Notes under the pieces: model-generated
What the model was told of the DNA's origin: nothing
The model's input: the letters and a program-made list of their open reading frames with translations, nothing else
Databases searched by the model: none
From: an uncultured Myxococcales bacterium
GTDB lineage: Bacteria; Myxococcota_A; Polyangia; Fen-1088
Length of the DNA: 58,336 nt
Reading direction: 5' to 3'
Assembly (NCBI GenBank): GCA_937889515.1
Contig: CALAOV010000140.1
Span: 1-58,336 of the forward strand
Program-made: the position numbers and the translations under genes
In this document: positions 17,033 to 26,927 of the stretch, piece after piece
Position numbering within the stretch: position 1 is the stretch's first letter
Layout: each line of letters begins with the position of its first letter

Positions 17033-18004
17033 TCAACGGTGAAAGCCGTTCCCGTGGGACGCCGGGCGCGGGCCACCGCCACCGCCGCCGTTATGCCAGC
17101 CGTTTCCCGCAGGGGCCGGGCCACCTCCGCGTGAGGGACCGCCGTGCCCACCGTTGTTGGCGGGCGCAGCCGGCGCGCCCCGGAAGCCGCCGCCCCGCTC
17201 GGGGGGTGGCCCGCCATGCCAGCCGCCGCCCCGCTCGGGCGGACCGCCGTGCGGACCCGGCCCATGTCCGTGCTCCCGCTGCTCGAAATTGCGGTGTTCC
17301 TCGCGATGCATCTCGCGCTCGCGGTGCATCTCCTGTCCGCGATGCATCTCCTCCTCGCGGCGCTCGTGCATCGCCATGTCGCGCCGTTCCATGCCGGGAG
17401 GTCCCTCGCGCCAACCCGGGCCCCCCCGAACCGGACCGGGGCCGGGCCCACCACGCCAACCGCCACCGACGAAGATCTCGCCGCGGAACGCGGGCGGCGC
17501 GACGCGCACGTCGATCTCCGGCCGCGCGAAAATGAGCGGCGCATAGACGTCGTTGATCACCACGAATCGCGGCTGATCACTGTAGTAGACGGGGTCGTAC
17601 GCGCCGACGTACCAGTAGGCGCCCCCGCGCATCTCGAACTGGGCCTGCGGCGGCGGCGCGTACCAGTGGGAGTGGGGCCCGCGAATGTAACAGTAGGCCG
17701 GTCCGCCGAGCTGCACGCTGGCGTCGGCGATCGGATGCGGCCCGTAGAACGAGTACTTCGGGCCGTCGTAGTCGAACGGCGTCGGATCCCCGACGAAGTA
17801 GTACTGCCCGTCGACCTGCCGGTATAGGCGCGGATCCGAGGGCGGATAGTCGTGAAAATGGGGGACATCGATGTCGCAGAATCCGTGCCCGACCCGCTTG
17901 GGGAGCGGATGCCGGGACATGTACTGGACGACCTCCGCCTGGGCCGCGCCCGCGGCGCCGACGAAAGTGAGCAAAAAGACAGAAACGACCAAGGCTCGAC
18001 GCAT
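17033..18004 (-). CDS. Exported aromatic N-terminal domain protein with Gly/His/Arg-rich tail
   Basis: 323 aa from ATG 18004, whose AGGAG spacing (5) beats that of ATG 18007 (2). The signal peptide ends AQA. Residues about 25-180 are rich in Tyr, Phe, His and Pro, with HGFCDIDVPHFHDYPP, YYFVGDPTPFDYDGPKYSFY and AYCYIRGPHSHWYAPPP, a compact unknown domain with three Cys. The tail has Met/His/Glu repeats (MHREREMHREEHR) and then Gly/Pro/His/Arg low complexity. Many His residues raise the possibility of metal binding. It is the first gene of a likely three-gene operon ending in the Smr gene. Confidence 0.7.
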   Translation of the reverse strand: MRRALVVSVFLLTFVGAAGAAQAEVVQYMSRHPLPKRVGHGFCDIDVPHFHDYPPSDPRLYRQVDGQYYFVGDPTPFDYDGPKYSFYGPHPIADASVQLGGPAYCYIRGPHSHWYAPPPQAQFEMRGGAYWYVGAYDPVYYSDQPRFVVINDVYAPLIFARPEIDVRVAPPAFRGEIFVGGGWRGGPGPGPVRGGPGWREGPPGMERRDMAMHERREEEMHRGQEMHREREMHREEHRNFEQREHGHGPGPHGGPPERGGGWHGGPPPERGGGFRGAPAAPANNGGHGGPSRGGGPAPAGNGWHNGGGGGGPRPASHGNGFHR

Positions 18005-18204
18005 CATGTCTCCTTTTGGGGCCGGTGATCATACGCGATCCGGTCGTCGGGGATACGCCCAGACATCTCGAACGAAGATGAAAAAATCCGAGGGGGCCGA
18101 GCACAAACCAAACAGGCTGTATTGGCCGATACGGGTCGCGAACGGTCTTGATTCCAAAGGCCCAATCGCGCACGGTGAAAGGCGGTTCTCACGTGGAGGG
18201 GGAG

Positions 18205-18588
18205 ATGGTGCAAAAGAAGGTCCTGCTGGTGGAAGACGATCTCGAGATTCGGGACGTTCTTCAGGATCTTCTCGAGGCCGAAGGCTACGACGTCATCCCC
18301 GCCAGCCACGGACGACAGGCGCTCGACTATCTGGAAAGCGCGCCCGTCGATGCGCTCCCCGATCTGGTGGTGCTCGACCTGATGATTCCCCTGGTCAACG
18401 GGACGCAGGTGCTCGCCGCGATGAAGCGCGATCCCAAGCTCGCGCCGATTCCGGTCGTCGTGCTCAGCGCCGCCACCCGCGAGCGCCCGGCAGGCGCCGC
18501 CGCGTTTCTCCCCAAGCCGATCCCCCTGCAGACGCTGTTCGAAACCATCCGCGGCTTCGTCGACGCCGGCCTGCCCCAGCTGACCTAG
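18205..18588 (+). CDS. Single-domain response regulator (CheY-like receiver)
   Basis: 127 aa. The receiver-domain residues are all present: acidic pair D11/D12 (VEDD), phospho-acceptor D58 (VVLDLMIPLVNG), Ser 88 (VVLSAAT) and K104 (LPKPI). There is no output domain, so it acts by protein contact with an unlinked partner, and no histidine kinase is nearby. ATG 18205 is preceded by a GGAGGGGG stretch. The frame is open upstream, but that part lacks family similarity. The loop between the last two strands is short, a minor variation. Confidence 0.88.
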   Translation: MVQKKVLLVEDDLEIRDVLQDLLEAEGYDVIPASHGRQALDYLESAPVDALPDLVVLDLMIPLVNGTQVLAAMKRDPKLAPIPVVVLSAATRERPAGAAAFLPKPIPLQTLFETIRGFVDAGLPQLT

Positions 18589-18606
18589 CGGCGATCTGAG
18601 CGGCGA

Positions 18607-19341
18607 CTAGCGATCGAGGCGGGTCGGGCTGTCGCCCTCGTAGCCGGCGGGGTTCGGGACGGGCGCTGGCGGCTTCTCCCCGGCCGCGACCAGCTCCGGG
18701 AGCGCCGTCGCCGGCTGCAAGCTGGCCGACTGGACGTCTTCCTTCTCGATGATCGGCAGATCCTTGGCGGCGATCTCACAGCTCTGTCGAATCGTGCGGG
18801 CACGCCCGATCTCGCCCAGGCGGTAATAGGCCACCACCCGCCAGAAGCAGGCCTCCGCGTCGGCACGCGAGTCGAACCCGCGCAGATGGAAGAGCACCGT
18901 CTGCCAGCGATCGGACTGACCCGGCTCCCGCGCGGCCTTCTCCGCGTCGTCGAGCTGATCGCGTCGATTCTGGGACAGCGCCTTGCGCGCGGCCGCGGCG
19001 TGGCTGGGGAAGGGGGTGATCTCGACGTTGTCGTTGATGGTATGGGCCTGTTCGCGCCCCGCCTTCAATCGCGCCGCCCGTGACCCCTTGCCACGGGTCG
19101 CCAGGGGCTTGGCGTTGTTCGCGGGCCCCTTTGCCTTGGGGGTGGCCTTCTTGCGCCTGGTCTTGCCCGCGGTTTTCGTACCGGTTTTCCCGGTCTTGCC
19201 CGCGGTCTCGGTGGGGGCGCTCTCCGCCGCGCCGGCGGCCCCGGTCGTTCCCTCCGCCGCACGCGACCCGGTCGGGGCCAGCCCGAGAGCAACCACCAAG
19301 ACCATTGAAAGCCACCGTCTTACGTAGCGCGTTCGGCCCAT
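18607..19341 (-). CDS. Exported Lys/Thr-rich protein with helical C-terminal domain
   Basis: 244 aa. The signal peptide (about 1-28, ending SRA) is followed by a Lys/Thr/Ala/Gly low-complexity region (30-90) and a helical domain (95-215) with a pattern resembling a half-TPR (ACFWRVVAYYRLGEIGRARTIRQSCEIA). Two Cys lie in that part. No family is recognised, and a periplasmic role is likely. The ATG lies 6 bases after TAGGCT and has no Shine-Dalgarno site. It is divergent from the ECF sigma gene and convergent with the response regulator. Confidence 0.7.
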   Translation of the reverse strand: MGRTRYVRRWLSMVLVVALGLAPTGSRAAEGTTGAAGAAESAPTETAGKTGKTGTKTAGKTRRKKATPKAKGPANNAKPLATRGKGSRAARLKAGREQAHTINDNVEITPFPSHAAAARKALSQNRRDQLDDAEKAAREPGQSDRWQTVLFHLRGFDSRADAEACFWRVVAYYRLGEIGRARTIRQSCEIAAKDLPIIEKEDVQSASLQPATALPELVAAGEKPPAPVPNPAGYEGDSPTRLDR

Positions 19342-19347
19342 GCGGGG

Positions 19348-19353
19348 AGCCTA
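19348..19353 (-). promoter_or_regulatory. -10-like TAGGCT, 6 bases before ATG start
   Basis: The minus strand reads TAGGCT CCCCGC ATG, with the start codon at 19341. The predicted transcript start coincides with the ATG. Confidence 0.45.
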
Positions 19354-19503
19354 TCCGTTCGTTGCATTTGCCGCAAAAGCGCATTTCGTACCGCGGCGCG
19401 TGGTTCGAGGTGATTGCCGAAAGTCCGGCGCGATCTCTTTTCTCGTTCCCCCTTGGGGTCCGAGCTCGCCCGGGGGTAGGATAATTGGCCCCTCGGAAGC
19501 TCC

Positions 19504-20148
19504 ATGGTTCATCCGTCGCCAAACGCCCATCTCCGCTTGGTCACGCCGCCCGTCGGCCAGCCCGACGACGCGGCGGACGTGGATCTGGCGCGGGCGCTCA
19601 TCGCCGGGGCGCCCCGCGCGCCCGAGCTGGCATGGGATCGGTACGCGCCGCTGGTCCACGGAATCGTCAGCCGCGCCCTCGGCCCCGACGCCGAGGTGGA
19701 GGACGTGACCCAGGAGATCTTCTACCGCTTGTTCTCGCGCATCCGGACCCTGCGCAAGCCCGAGGCGCTCCGAAGCTTCGTCGTCTCGTTCGCGGTCCGG
19801 ATCGTCAAGTGGGAGCTGCGCCGGCGGCGCGCGCGGCGCTGGCTGACCCTCTCCGAGACCGGCGAGGTTCCCGACAACCAGCTGCTGTTCATGAGCGTCG
19901 AGAACCGCTACGCCCTCCAGCGCCTCTACGGTCTGCTCAATAAGCTGAGCACGCGCGAGCGCCTGGTGCTGGTGCTGCGGCACGTGGAGGGGATGACGCT
20001 GGAGGAGATCTCCGAAGCAATGGAGATCTCGCTGGCCACGGTCAAACGGGCCCTGCGTCGGGCGTCGACACGCCTGTCGGAGCTGGTCGACGCCGACGTC
20101 AAGTTGCCGCGGGCGCTCGACAAGAGCGCGCGGAGGCGGGGGACGTGA
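19504..20148 (+). CDS. ECF-type RNA polymerase sigma factor
   Basis: 214 aa. Region 2 (about 40-105) contains AWDRYAPLVHGIVSRALGPDAEVEDVTQEIFYRLF, typical of sigma-70 region 2. Region 4 (about 140-195) has LSTRERLVLVLRHVEGMTLEEISEAMEISLATVKRALRRA, a helix-turn-helix. Both are listed as family features; no region 3 is present, as in the ECF group. GGAAG lies before ATG 19504 and a GGATAAT element is near 19480. The following FecR-domain gene overlaps by 4 bases. By analogy with other ECF/FecR pairs the sigma may autoregulate this operon. Confidence 0.92.
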   Translation: MVHPSPNAHLRLVTPPVGQPDDAADVDLARALIAGAPRAPELAWDRYAPLVHGIVSRALGPDAEVEDVTQEIFYRLFSRIRTLRKPEALRSFVVSFAVRIVKWELRRRRARRWLTLSETGEVPDNQLLFMSVENRYALQRLYGLLNKLSTRERLVLVLRHVEGMTLEEISEAMEISLATVKRALRRASTRLSELVDADVKLPRALDKSARRRGT

Positions 20149-21491
20149 GAGACGTGCGGAACGACGGCAGCGGTGTCGGTCGGGACTCCGGCCAGCTCGG
20201 CGACGGCGACGGCGAGCTCGGCAAACTTGGATCGAATGCCACGGCGCTGGTCGAGCTGGCGCGCAAGAGCCTCGGCCAGATGACGCCCTCGGAGCAGTCG
20301 CGGGGTCTAGATACCCTGCGCGCGCGCCTGGCGTTCGGCCGCTGGCGGACCGGCCGACCGCTCGCGTACGTGCTTCTGGGCGCCGCCGCCGCGACGGCTG
20401 TGGTCGCCGTCGTATCGCGGGCGCGGATCCGCGAGGAAGCCGGACCACCCCTGGCCTTCGGGGTCGAGGGGGGCGCGCTGGGACCGGGCGGCGTGATCGA
20501 AGCGCGCGGAGACGCGGAGCCGGCCGTGCGCTTCGTCGACGGCACCGTCATCACGCTGGCGCGCGGGACCAAGGGACGGGTCGACGCCGTCGATGGACGC
20601 GGCGCGCACCTGTCGATCTCGGACGGAACCGCGGCGGTCAACGTCGTTCCGAAACCACACGCGCGCTGGCGGATCGATGCCGGCCCGTTCGTTATCAACG
20701 TTCACGGAACGGTGTTCACGGCGGCCTGGAACGCCGCGAGCGGCCGGCTGGACGTGCGGCTCGAGCGCGGCCTGGTATCCGTGGAGGGCCCCATGGCCGG
20801 CGGACCGATCGCGATCCACGCCGGCCAGCGGCTCACGGTGGTGCCCCGGCAGTCCCGCGTGGTCCTGCGCGGGCTCGACGATCGGGACGACGACGCCGTG
20901 GCCGTCGAAACACCGCCAGCGCCCACCGAGCGACCGGCGCCGACGCCCGCGCCGGCCCCCGTCGCGCCGGCACGGTCGGGCGTCCGGCCGACCCGCAGCG
21001 GCCGGATATCGACAGCGGCATCGTCGCCTGCGACCTGGAGCGCCGCGCTGGCCGCCGGTGAATTCGCCGCTATCGTCGACGACGCCGAGCGCGACCTGCC
21101 CCGCGCGCTCGCCTCGTCGAGCTCGAACGATCTCGCCGCGCTCTCGGACGCGGCCCGCTACCGGCGCCGCGACGATCTGGCGCGGCAAGCCCTCACCGCG
21201 CAGCGGCGGCGGTTCCCGGATTCGCCCCGCGCGGCCGATGCCGCGTTCTTCCTGGGCCGCCTCGACGAAAACGACGGGGGTGGCCTGGTTCACGCGTTGC
21301 GCTGGTACGACCGCTACCTCGACGAGGCCCCGAACGGCTCGTACGCCGCCGAGGCGCTGGGCCGCAAGATGGTCGCCCTTCGCGAGCTCTACGGCGGGGC
21401 GGCGGCCCGCGGCGTGGCCGACGAGTACGTTCGCCGCTTTCCGCGCGGCAGCTACGCCGGAGCCGCGAGCGCGCTGCGCGGCGAGCGGTGA
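20145..21491 (+). CDS. FecR-domain membrane protein with C-terminal TPR-like region
   Basis: 448 aa from a GTG that overlaps the sigma factor stop. An N-terminal cytoplasmic part of about 60 residues leads to one transmembrane helix (LAYVLLGAAAATAVVAVVS) and a periplasmic FecR-type beta domain (RFVDGTVITLARGT, FVINVHGTVFTAAW, LVSVEGP). A Pro/Ala linker follows, then helical repeats (LARQALTAQRRRFPDSPRAA, DAAFFLGRLDENDG). FecR proteins pass envelope signals to ECF sigma factors as regulators or anti-sigmas. No TonB receptor lies nearby, so the input is probably not siderophore uptake. Confidence 0.82.
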   Translation: MRDVRNDGSGVGRDSGQLGDGDGELGKLGSNATALVELARKSLGQMTPSEQSRGLDTLRARLAFGRWRTGRPLAYVLLGAAAATAVVAVVSRARIREEAGPPLAFGVEGGALGPGGVIEARGDAEPAVRFVDGTVITLARGTKGRVDAVDGRGAHLSISDGTAAVNVVPKPHARWRIDAGPFVINVHGTVFTAAWNAASGRLDVRLERGLVSVEGPMAGGPIAIHAGQRLTVVPRQSRVVLRGLDDRDDDAVAVETPPAPTERPAPTPAPAPVAPARSGVRPTRSGRISTAASSPATWSAALAAGEFAAIVDDAERDLPRALASSSSNDLAALSDAARYRRRDDLARQALTAQRRRFPDSPRAADAAFFLGRLDENDGGGLVHALRWYDRYLDEAPNGSYAAEALGRKMVALRELYGGAAARGVADEYVRRFPRGSYAGAASALRGER

Positions 21492-22546
21492 CTTCGCGCA
21501 TCGGCCGCGGCCTGGCTTCGGCGGCCGCCGTGTGGGTCGCCTTGATCTTCGCCACCGATCTCGCGCGGGCCACCGCGCTGCCCAAGGTGATCTTGGTTCG
21601 CCCCCCGGCCGCACCGCCCTCGGTGACGGAAGCCTTGGTCCGCCTGCGCGGAGAGCTCATCGCAGCGGGGTTCGACGCCGAGGTGATCGAGCTTTCGCTG
21701 GGGGCCGACGTGCGGGCATCGCTCGAGCGCGCGTCGCCCGCCTCGACCGCCACGGCGACCGCGCTGGTGGCCGTCATCGCCAGCGCCGATCCCGGTAGCG
21801 CCGAGCTGTGGGTCATCGATCGGGTCACCGGCAAGACCGTGGTCAGGCGGGTGAACGCCGGGGCTGCCGACGCCTCCCGCATGGCCGAGGTGCTGTCGGT
21901 GCGGGCGGTCGAGCTGCTGCGCGCCAGCTTCCTCGAGCTGGCCATCGCGACCCGTCCGAGCGCCGAGGCCCCCGCGCCCACCGCACCCGCCGTCGAGCGC
22001 TGGGCCATCCAGACGCTGGAAGAGCCCGATTGGACCTGGGCCGTCGAGGCGGGCGGCGGAACCGCCGACGCGATCGGAGGGGTGTGGAACGCGATCCTCT
22101 CGGTCGCCCGGCTGGAGCACGCGTTCGGAAGACGGTTGTGCGCGCGGGTCACCTTCGAGGGCATCGGGACCGACGCGCGGGTCGACACGCCGAACGGATA
22201 CGCCGATGTATCGCAGACTGTCCTGCTGGCCGAAGCCTTGGTTCGATTCCGACGCGGCCGTCGAATCGAACCGCTGATCACATTGGGCGCCGGCACGCTC
22301 CGGCTCGCGGCCGACGGGCACGAGGCGGCGCCTTACCAGGGGGAGAGCGGCGTGCGCTGGGCGGCCGCGGGGGACGTCGGCGTCGGCGTGCGGCTTCCGC
22401 TGCTCCGCCGGCGTTTCGAGATCGGGATCGAGGCGCACGCGCTGCTGGCCCAGCCCTATCCCACGGTCCGGTTCTTCGATACCGAGGTGACGCACGCCGG
22501 CCGGCCCTCCCTCATCGGCAGCGTTACACTGCTGGGGGGGATCTGA
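21488..22546 (+). CDS. Exported protein with barrel-like C-terminal half, part of ECF/FecR operon
   Basis: 352 aa from a GTG overlapping the FecR gene stop by 4 bases. The signal peptide ends ARA. Residues about 30-165 are an alpha/beta domain (PKVILVRPPAAPP, ELWVIDRVTGKTVVRRV). From about 180 the pattern is alternating beta strands (WTWAVEAGGGTADAIGG, RIEPLITLGAGTLRLAADG) ending LIGSVTLLGGI, resembling a small outer-membrane barrel, though the last residue is not aromatic. The family is unknown. In context it could be the outer-membrane sensor or target of the sigma/FecR system. Confidence 0.65.
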   Translation: MTSRIGRGLASAAAVWVALIFATDLARATALPKVILVRPPAAPPSVTEALVRLRGELIAAGFDAEVIELSLGADVRASLERASPASTATATALVAVIASADPGSAELWVIDRVTGKTVVRRVNAGAADASRMAEVLSVRAVELLRASFLELAIATRPSAEAPAPTAPAVERWAIQTLEEPDWTWAVEAGGGTADAIGGVWNAILSVARLEHAFGRRLCARVTFEGIGTDARVDTPNGYADVSQTVLLAEALVRFRRGRRIEPLITLGAGTLRLAADGHEAAPYQGESGVRWAAAGDVGVGVRLPLLRRRFEIGIEAHALLAQPYPTVRFFDTEVTHAGRPSLIGSVTLLGGI

Positions 22547-22547
22547 G

Positions 22548-23330
22548 ATGACGGCGCCGGCGCAGCGAATCTGGTGGGCCACCGCCGCCCTCGCGACCGG
22601 TCTGGCCTTCGGCTGCACGGCCGGGCCGATCGACGTCGCCACCCTGTCGTCGGGCGGGTTGACCTCTGGGCTGGTCGGACACTGGACGTTCGACGAGGAC
22701 GCTGGATTTACGGCCAACGACAGCTCCGGCAACGGACGCACCGGAACGATCGCCGGCCCCGGCTGGAGCTGGATTCCTGGACGATTCGGCTCGGCGTTGC
22801 ACTTCGCCGGCACGGATCAGGTCACCGTTCCCGGGCTGCCGCAGGCGACCGAGAGCTACAGCGTGGCGGCCTGGACCTACTTCGCGTCGAACGAGGTGGT
22901 TGGACCCACCTCGATCGCCAACGTCCTCAACACCGAGATCCCGGGCGGCGGCTGGGCGCTGTACGCGACGCTCTATCCCTCCGGCTATACCGGCTACGCG
23001 TTCCGCTACTGGGTGGGCCCACCGCAGGAGTACGAGATGAGCCCGCCGACCCCCTGCAACTGCCTGGTCCTCGACGCCTGGGTGCATCTGGCGGCGGTCC
23101 TCGACGCGACGTCGTCCTCGTTGAGCCTCTACGTCAACGGCGTCCTCGAACGTACGGTACCAACCACCGTCGGAATTTCGTCCGGGGCAGGCACCCTCGA
23201 CATCGCGCGCGCGCAGGCCCCGGGATTTCTGCTGACCGGCGCCATCGATGACGTCGCGATCTACGATCGGGCGCTGGTTTCCGAGGAGGTCGCGCAGCTG
23301 GTCCAGGCGCCGGCACCCGACCCCCAGTGA
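22548..23330 (+). CDS. LamG-like (concanavalin A fold) lipoprotein
   Basis: 260 aa. The signal peptide ends in lipobox FGC (about residue 23). The rest is one LamG/laminin-G-like beta-sandwich: LVGHWTFDEDAGFTANDSSG, GRFGSALHFAGTDQVTVPG, WVHLAAVLDATSSSLSLYVNG and GAIDDVAIYDRALVSEEV, a textbook series of LamG motifs. Such domains bind glycans or proteins at the cell surface. The ATG is one base after the previous stop, so it is the fourth gene of the ECF operon. Pairing an ECF/FecR switch with a surface LamG lipoprotein suggests sensing or remodelling of surface glycans, which is inference. Confidence 0.85.
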   Translation: MTAPAQRIWWATAALATGLAFGCTAGPIDVATLSSGGLTSGLVGHWTFDEDAGFTANDSSGNGRTGTIAGPGWSWIPGRFGSALHFAGTDQVTVPGLPQATESYSVAAWTYFASNEVVGPTSIANVLNTEIPGGGWALYATLYPSGYTGYAFRYWVGPPQEYEMSPPTPCNCLVLDAWVHLAAVLDATSSSLSLYVNGVLERTVPTTVGISSGAGTLDIARAQAPGFLLTGAIDDVAIYDRALVSEEVAQLVQAPAPDPQ

Positions 23331-23366
23331 GCTCCCCGAGCCGCCGCGACGGGTCGGCCTCCCCGG

Positions 23367-24971
23367 CTACCCGCCGGACAGAGCCGCGAATCCCGAGAAA
23401 AACTGGCGGAGCTTTTCTTTGCGCGCGTCCGGCAGGTAGTCGAAGTTGGTACCGCGATCGACCACCTCCCAGAAATCTTTGGAGGTGATGGCCAGCATCT
23501 CGTCGCGAATCGAGCGCAGCCGTTCCGCCGATTCGTTGGCCATGTCGTCGAAGATGGCCAGCGCGCGTGCGGCTTCGCCGCTGCCGAGGTAGTACGAAGC
23601 CAGCTTGGCCTGCGCCTTGCGGACCCCTCGCAGCGCCCGTTCCTCGGCCTGATTTTCGGGCTCCTTGTCGATCTCGAGAAAGAGGGCCAACAGCCGGTCG
23701 TGGCAAGCGGCGCGGCGTGCGCTCGCCAGCTCGCACAGCGCGCAGAGATCGTAGGCCACGGTCTCGGTGACGAAACCCATTCCGCTGCCGTGGGCCAGCC
23801 GCGCGTAGTATTTGAAGTGGCCAGCGATCTCGACCACCGTGGCCTGCGTCCATCCGTCGGCTTCCGCCGGCGCCGCCAGCAGCGCTTCCGCCAGCTGCCG
23901 ATATTGGTTGAGCACGTTGTACGCCGTCCGCACGTCGCGGGCGTTGAGCGCCGCGCGCAGGTAGGTGTTCATGAACTTCACGGTCAGCGAAAAGACCTCG
24001 CGGTTGGAGGAAGCCAGCGCGGCCTCCCCGACGTAGCGGGTGTCAATGGCCACCACGTGCGCCATCTCGGGCATGCTGGTCAGCGCGGCGCCGAACACCT
24101 CGCGGATCTGGCGCAGCCCCTTCCATTCCAGCCAGGTGTGGTTGCGCCCCAGATCTTCGAGCGAGTCCGACGCCAGCGCGACGAAGTCCGGATCGGCCCG
24201 CAGCGGGGCGCCGATCAAGAACCACTCCGGCTCGAGCGCTGCCTTGCGATCCTGATAGTCGACCAGCAGCCGACGCAGCGCCGCCGACGCGTCGGAGGCG
24301 ATCACCTTGTCCTTCTGCCCGAGCGCGTTCACGGCGATGTCGGCCAGATGCGCCAGGCCGCTCACCGCCTGGGCCTGGCGTTCCGTGAAGGTGCCGGCCG
24401 TCTTCTTGGCGTCGCGGGCCGTGGCGCGTTCCAGCGTCTGCACCCCGATGCGCGCGATGACCTTCTCGGGATCGAGGAAGTCGAACACGTAGGCGAAGTA
24501 GGGCACCAAGATCAGCAGGCTCCCCGACGACATGAGCACGGTTGCCGTGATCGTTGCCTGGGGCACGTAGTCGCCGCGGACAACGAAGCTCACCCAGACC
24601 GACTCGACGCAGGCGATGACGAAAAAGCCCATCACGCCCAGGTTGATCTTGTCGCGGAAGAACAGGTCGGCGACGCGGGAGGTATAGCGGGTCGCCGCGA
24701 GCTGGACGACGATCGAGACCACGGTGATGGCGATCCCGAGGACCGCCGCGATGACCTGCGACAAGCTGCCCAGCGCGTTCTGCATGGTGAACGCGTCGAA
24801 GTCGAAGATCTGCCGGAAGGGGCCTTCCTTGTGGTGGGCCGAGGCCGCGTCGATCAGGAAATAGTCGAGCAGCCAGAACGCCGCGAACACGCAGACGGCC
24901 AGCGCGGTCAGGGCCGCGAGCGTGAGGAGCGACCGGCGGCGCTGGCGCTGGCGCGGGGCGTGGGGCGGCAT
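23367..24971 (-). CDS. DUF2254-family membrane protein
   Basis: 534 aa from ATG 24971. The open frame continues into coaX but is not used. Four hydrophobic segments occupy the first ~170 residues (TLAALTALAVCVFAAFWLLD, VIAAVLGIAITVVSIVVQLA, GVMGFFVIACVESVWVSFVV, LMSSGSLLILVPYFAYVFDF). A long soluble helical region follows. TMQNALGSLSQVIAAVLGIAITVVSIVVQLAATRY, broken here over two segments, is the DUF2254 hallmark. The function of the family is unknown. It is divergent from coaX across a 25-base gap holding a shared TAGGGT/TACCCT element. Confidence 0.8.
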   Translation of the reverse strand: MPPHAPRQRQRRRSLLTLAALTALAVCVFAAFWLLDYFLIDAASAHHKEGPFRQIFDFDAFTMQNALGSLSQVIAAVLGIAITVVSIVVQLAATRYTSRVADLFFRDKINLGVMGFFVIACVESVWVSFVVRGDYVPQATITATVLMSSGSLLILVPYFAYVFDFLDPEKVIARIGVQTLERATARDAKKTAGTFTERQAQAVSGLAHLADIAVNALGQKDKVIASDASAALRRLLVDYQDRKAALEPEWFLIGAPLRADPDFVALASDSLEDLGRNHTWLEWKGLRQIREVFGAALTSMPEMAHVVAIDTRYVGEAALASSNREVFSLTVKFMNTYLRAALNARDVRTAYNVLNQYRQLAEALLAAPAEADGWTQATVVEIAGHFKYYARLAHGSGMGFVTETVAYDLCALCELASARRAACHDRLLALFLEIDKEPENQAEERALRGVRKAQAKLASYYLGSGEAARALAIFDDMANESAERLRSIRDEMLAITSKDFWEVVDRGTNFDYLPDARKEKLRQFFSGFAALSGG

Positions 24972-24983
24972 GGGCCGGCATGT

Positions 24984-24990
24984 TACCCTA
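24984..24990. promoter_or_regulatory. Shared bidirectional -10-like element between DUF2254 gene and coaX
   Basis: TACCCTA reads TACCCT on the plus strand, 7 bases before ATG 24997 of coaX. It reads TAGGGT on the minus strand, 13 bases before ATG 24971. TACCCT plus 7 bases recurs at 32783 before another start codon. Confidence 0.5.
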
Positions 24991-24996
24991 GAGCCC

Positions 24997-25814
<818 letters not shown>

Positions 25815-25818
<4 letters not shown>

Positions 25819-26927
25819 CGGCGGTGGTGCAACGCGGATCGCTTCTCGGGCTCCCGGGACGGATCGGCCAGCTCTGTACGGCGCCGCGCGCGGCGATGGC
25901 GCGCATCGAGGCGCAGGGCGGCGGCCTCCGCGACGCCCTGTGGCTGGTGTTGTTCGGGGTGATCGCGTTTCGTCTCCCGGAGCTCATCCGCACGCTGCTG
26001 GCGATCGGCGGTCCGACCTCGGGTGCGGCCATGCGGCTGCTCGGTCTCTTCTCGGACGAAGCCCGCGAAGCGGCCTGGGTGGTGCTTCCGGCGGCGGTGA
26101 TCGTGACGGCGCTGGCCGGCGCGAGGCGGGACGCGACCCGCGATCTCGATCTGGGCGCCGCGTGCTACGCCCCCTATTTCGCGCTGCGCGGGCTCGGACA
26201 GGCGCTGACGGGCTTGGCCGGTGCGCGGATTCTGTCCGACAACGTCCTCGAGGCGATCGCCGGTGCCGGCGCGGCGCTGGTGCTCATCGCCGCGGTTCGC
26301 ACCGCGCGCAGCCGGCCGCCCGCGGGCGCGCCGGCCTCGGACGGGTCTCTGCCTTCGCCGGAGGCGGCGCCGGAGCCGGATACCCGCGCGCGCTTCGTGG
26401 GCGCCGGGGTCGTCGCGCTCGGCCTCATCGCCCTGGCGTCCGCGGCGGTTTGGTCGGCCCGGCACCTCGACGCGCTCCGCCCGATGCAGCGGGGCGAAGC
26501 CGCCCCCGAATTCGCGCTGCCCCGCATCGATGGCACGCCGGGAACTGTCGCGATGGGCGCGCTCCGCGGACAGGTGGTGGTGCTCGACTTCTGGGCAACC
26601 TGGTGCCCGCCCTGCATCGCAATGTTGCCCGTGCTCGATGCCACGCAGCAGACCTGGGCGCCGCGTGGGGTGGCGTTCCTCGGCATCAATTCGGACGGTG
26701 GTGGGGCGACGCTCGCCGAGATCCAGGCCTTCTTGGCCGCTCACCCGATCCGCTACCCGGTCGTCGCGGACGGGGGGTTGGTGGGCGGCCTCTACAAGGT
26801 CGAAGCGCTTCCGACCCTGGTCCTCGTGGGCCGCGATGGCCGCATCCGCAAAAGCTTCGTCGGATACACGAGTGAGCACGACCTCGACCGCGCGCTGCGC
26901 GAAGCCGCCGCCGAAGCTGCGCCCTAG
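25815..26927 (+). CDS. Membrane protein fused to TlpA-like thioredoxin domain
   Basis: 370 aa. Residues about 40-165 hold four to five hydrophobic segments resembling a Yip1-type membrane domain. A Pro/Ala linker (168-190) and one more transmembrane helix (196-213) lead to a TlpA/ResA-like thioredoxin domain with WCPPC (C264, C267) and the cis-Pro in ALPTLVLVGRDG. The domain should face the periplasm and act in thiol-disulfide exchange, for example cytochrome c maturation. The combination with a Yip1-like part is unusual. It is coupled to coaX by a 4-base overlap, and its tail overlaps the zinc-finger gene by 4 bases. Confidence 0.83.
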
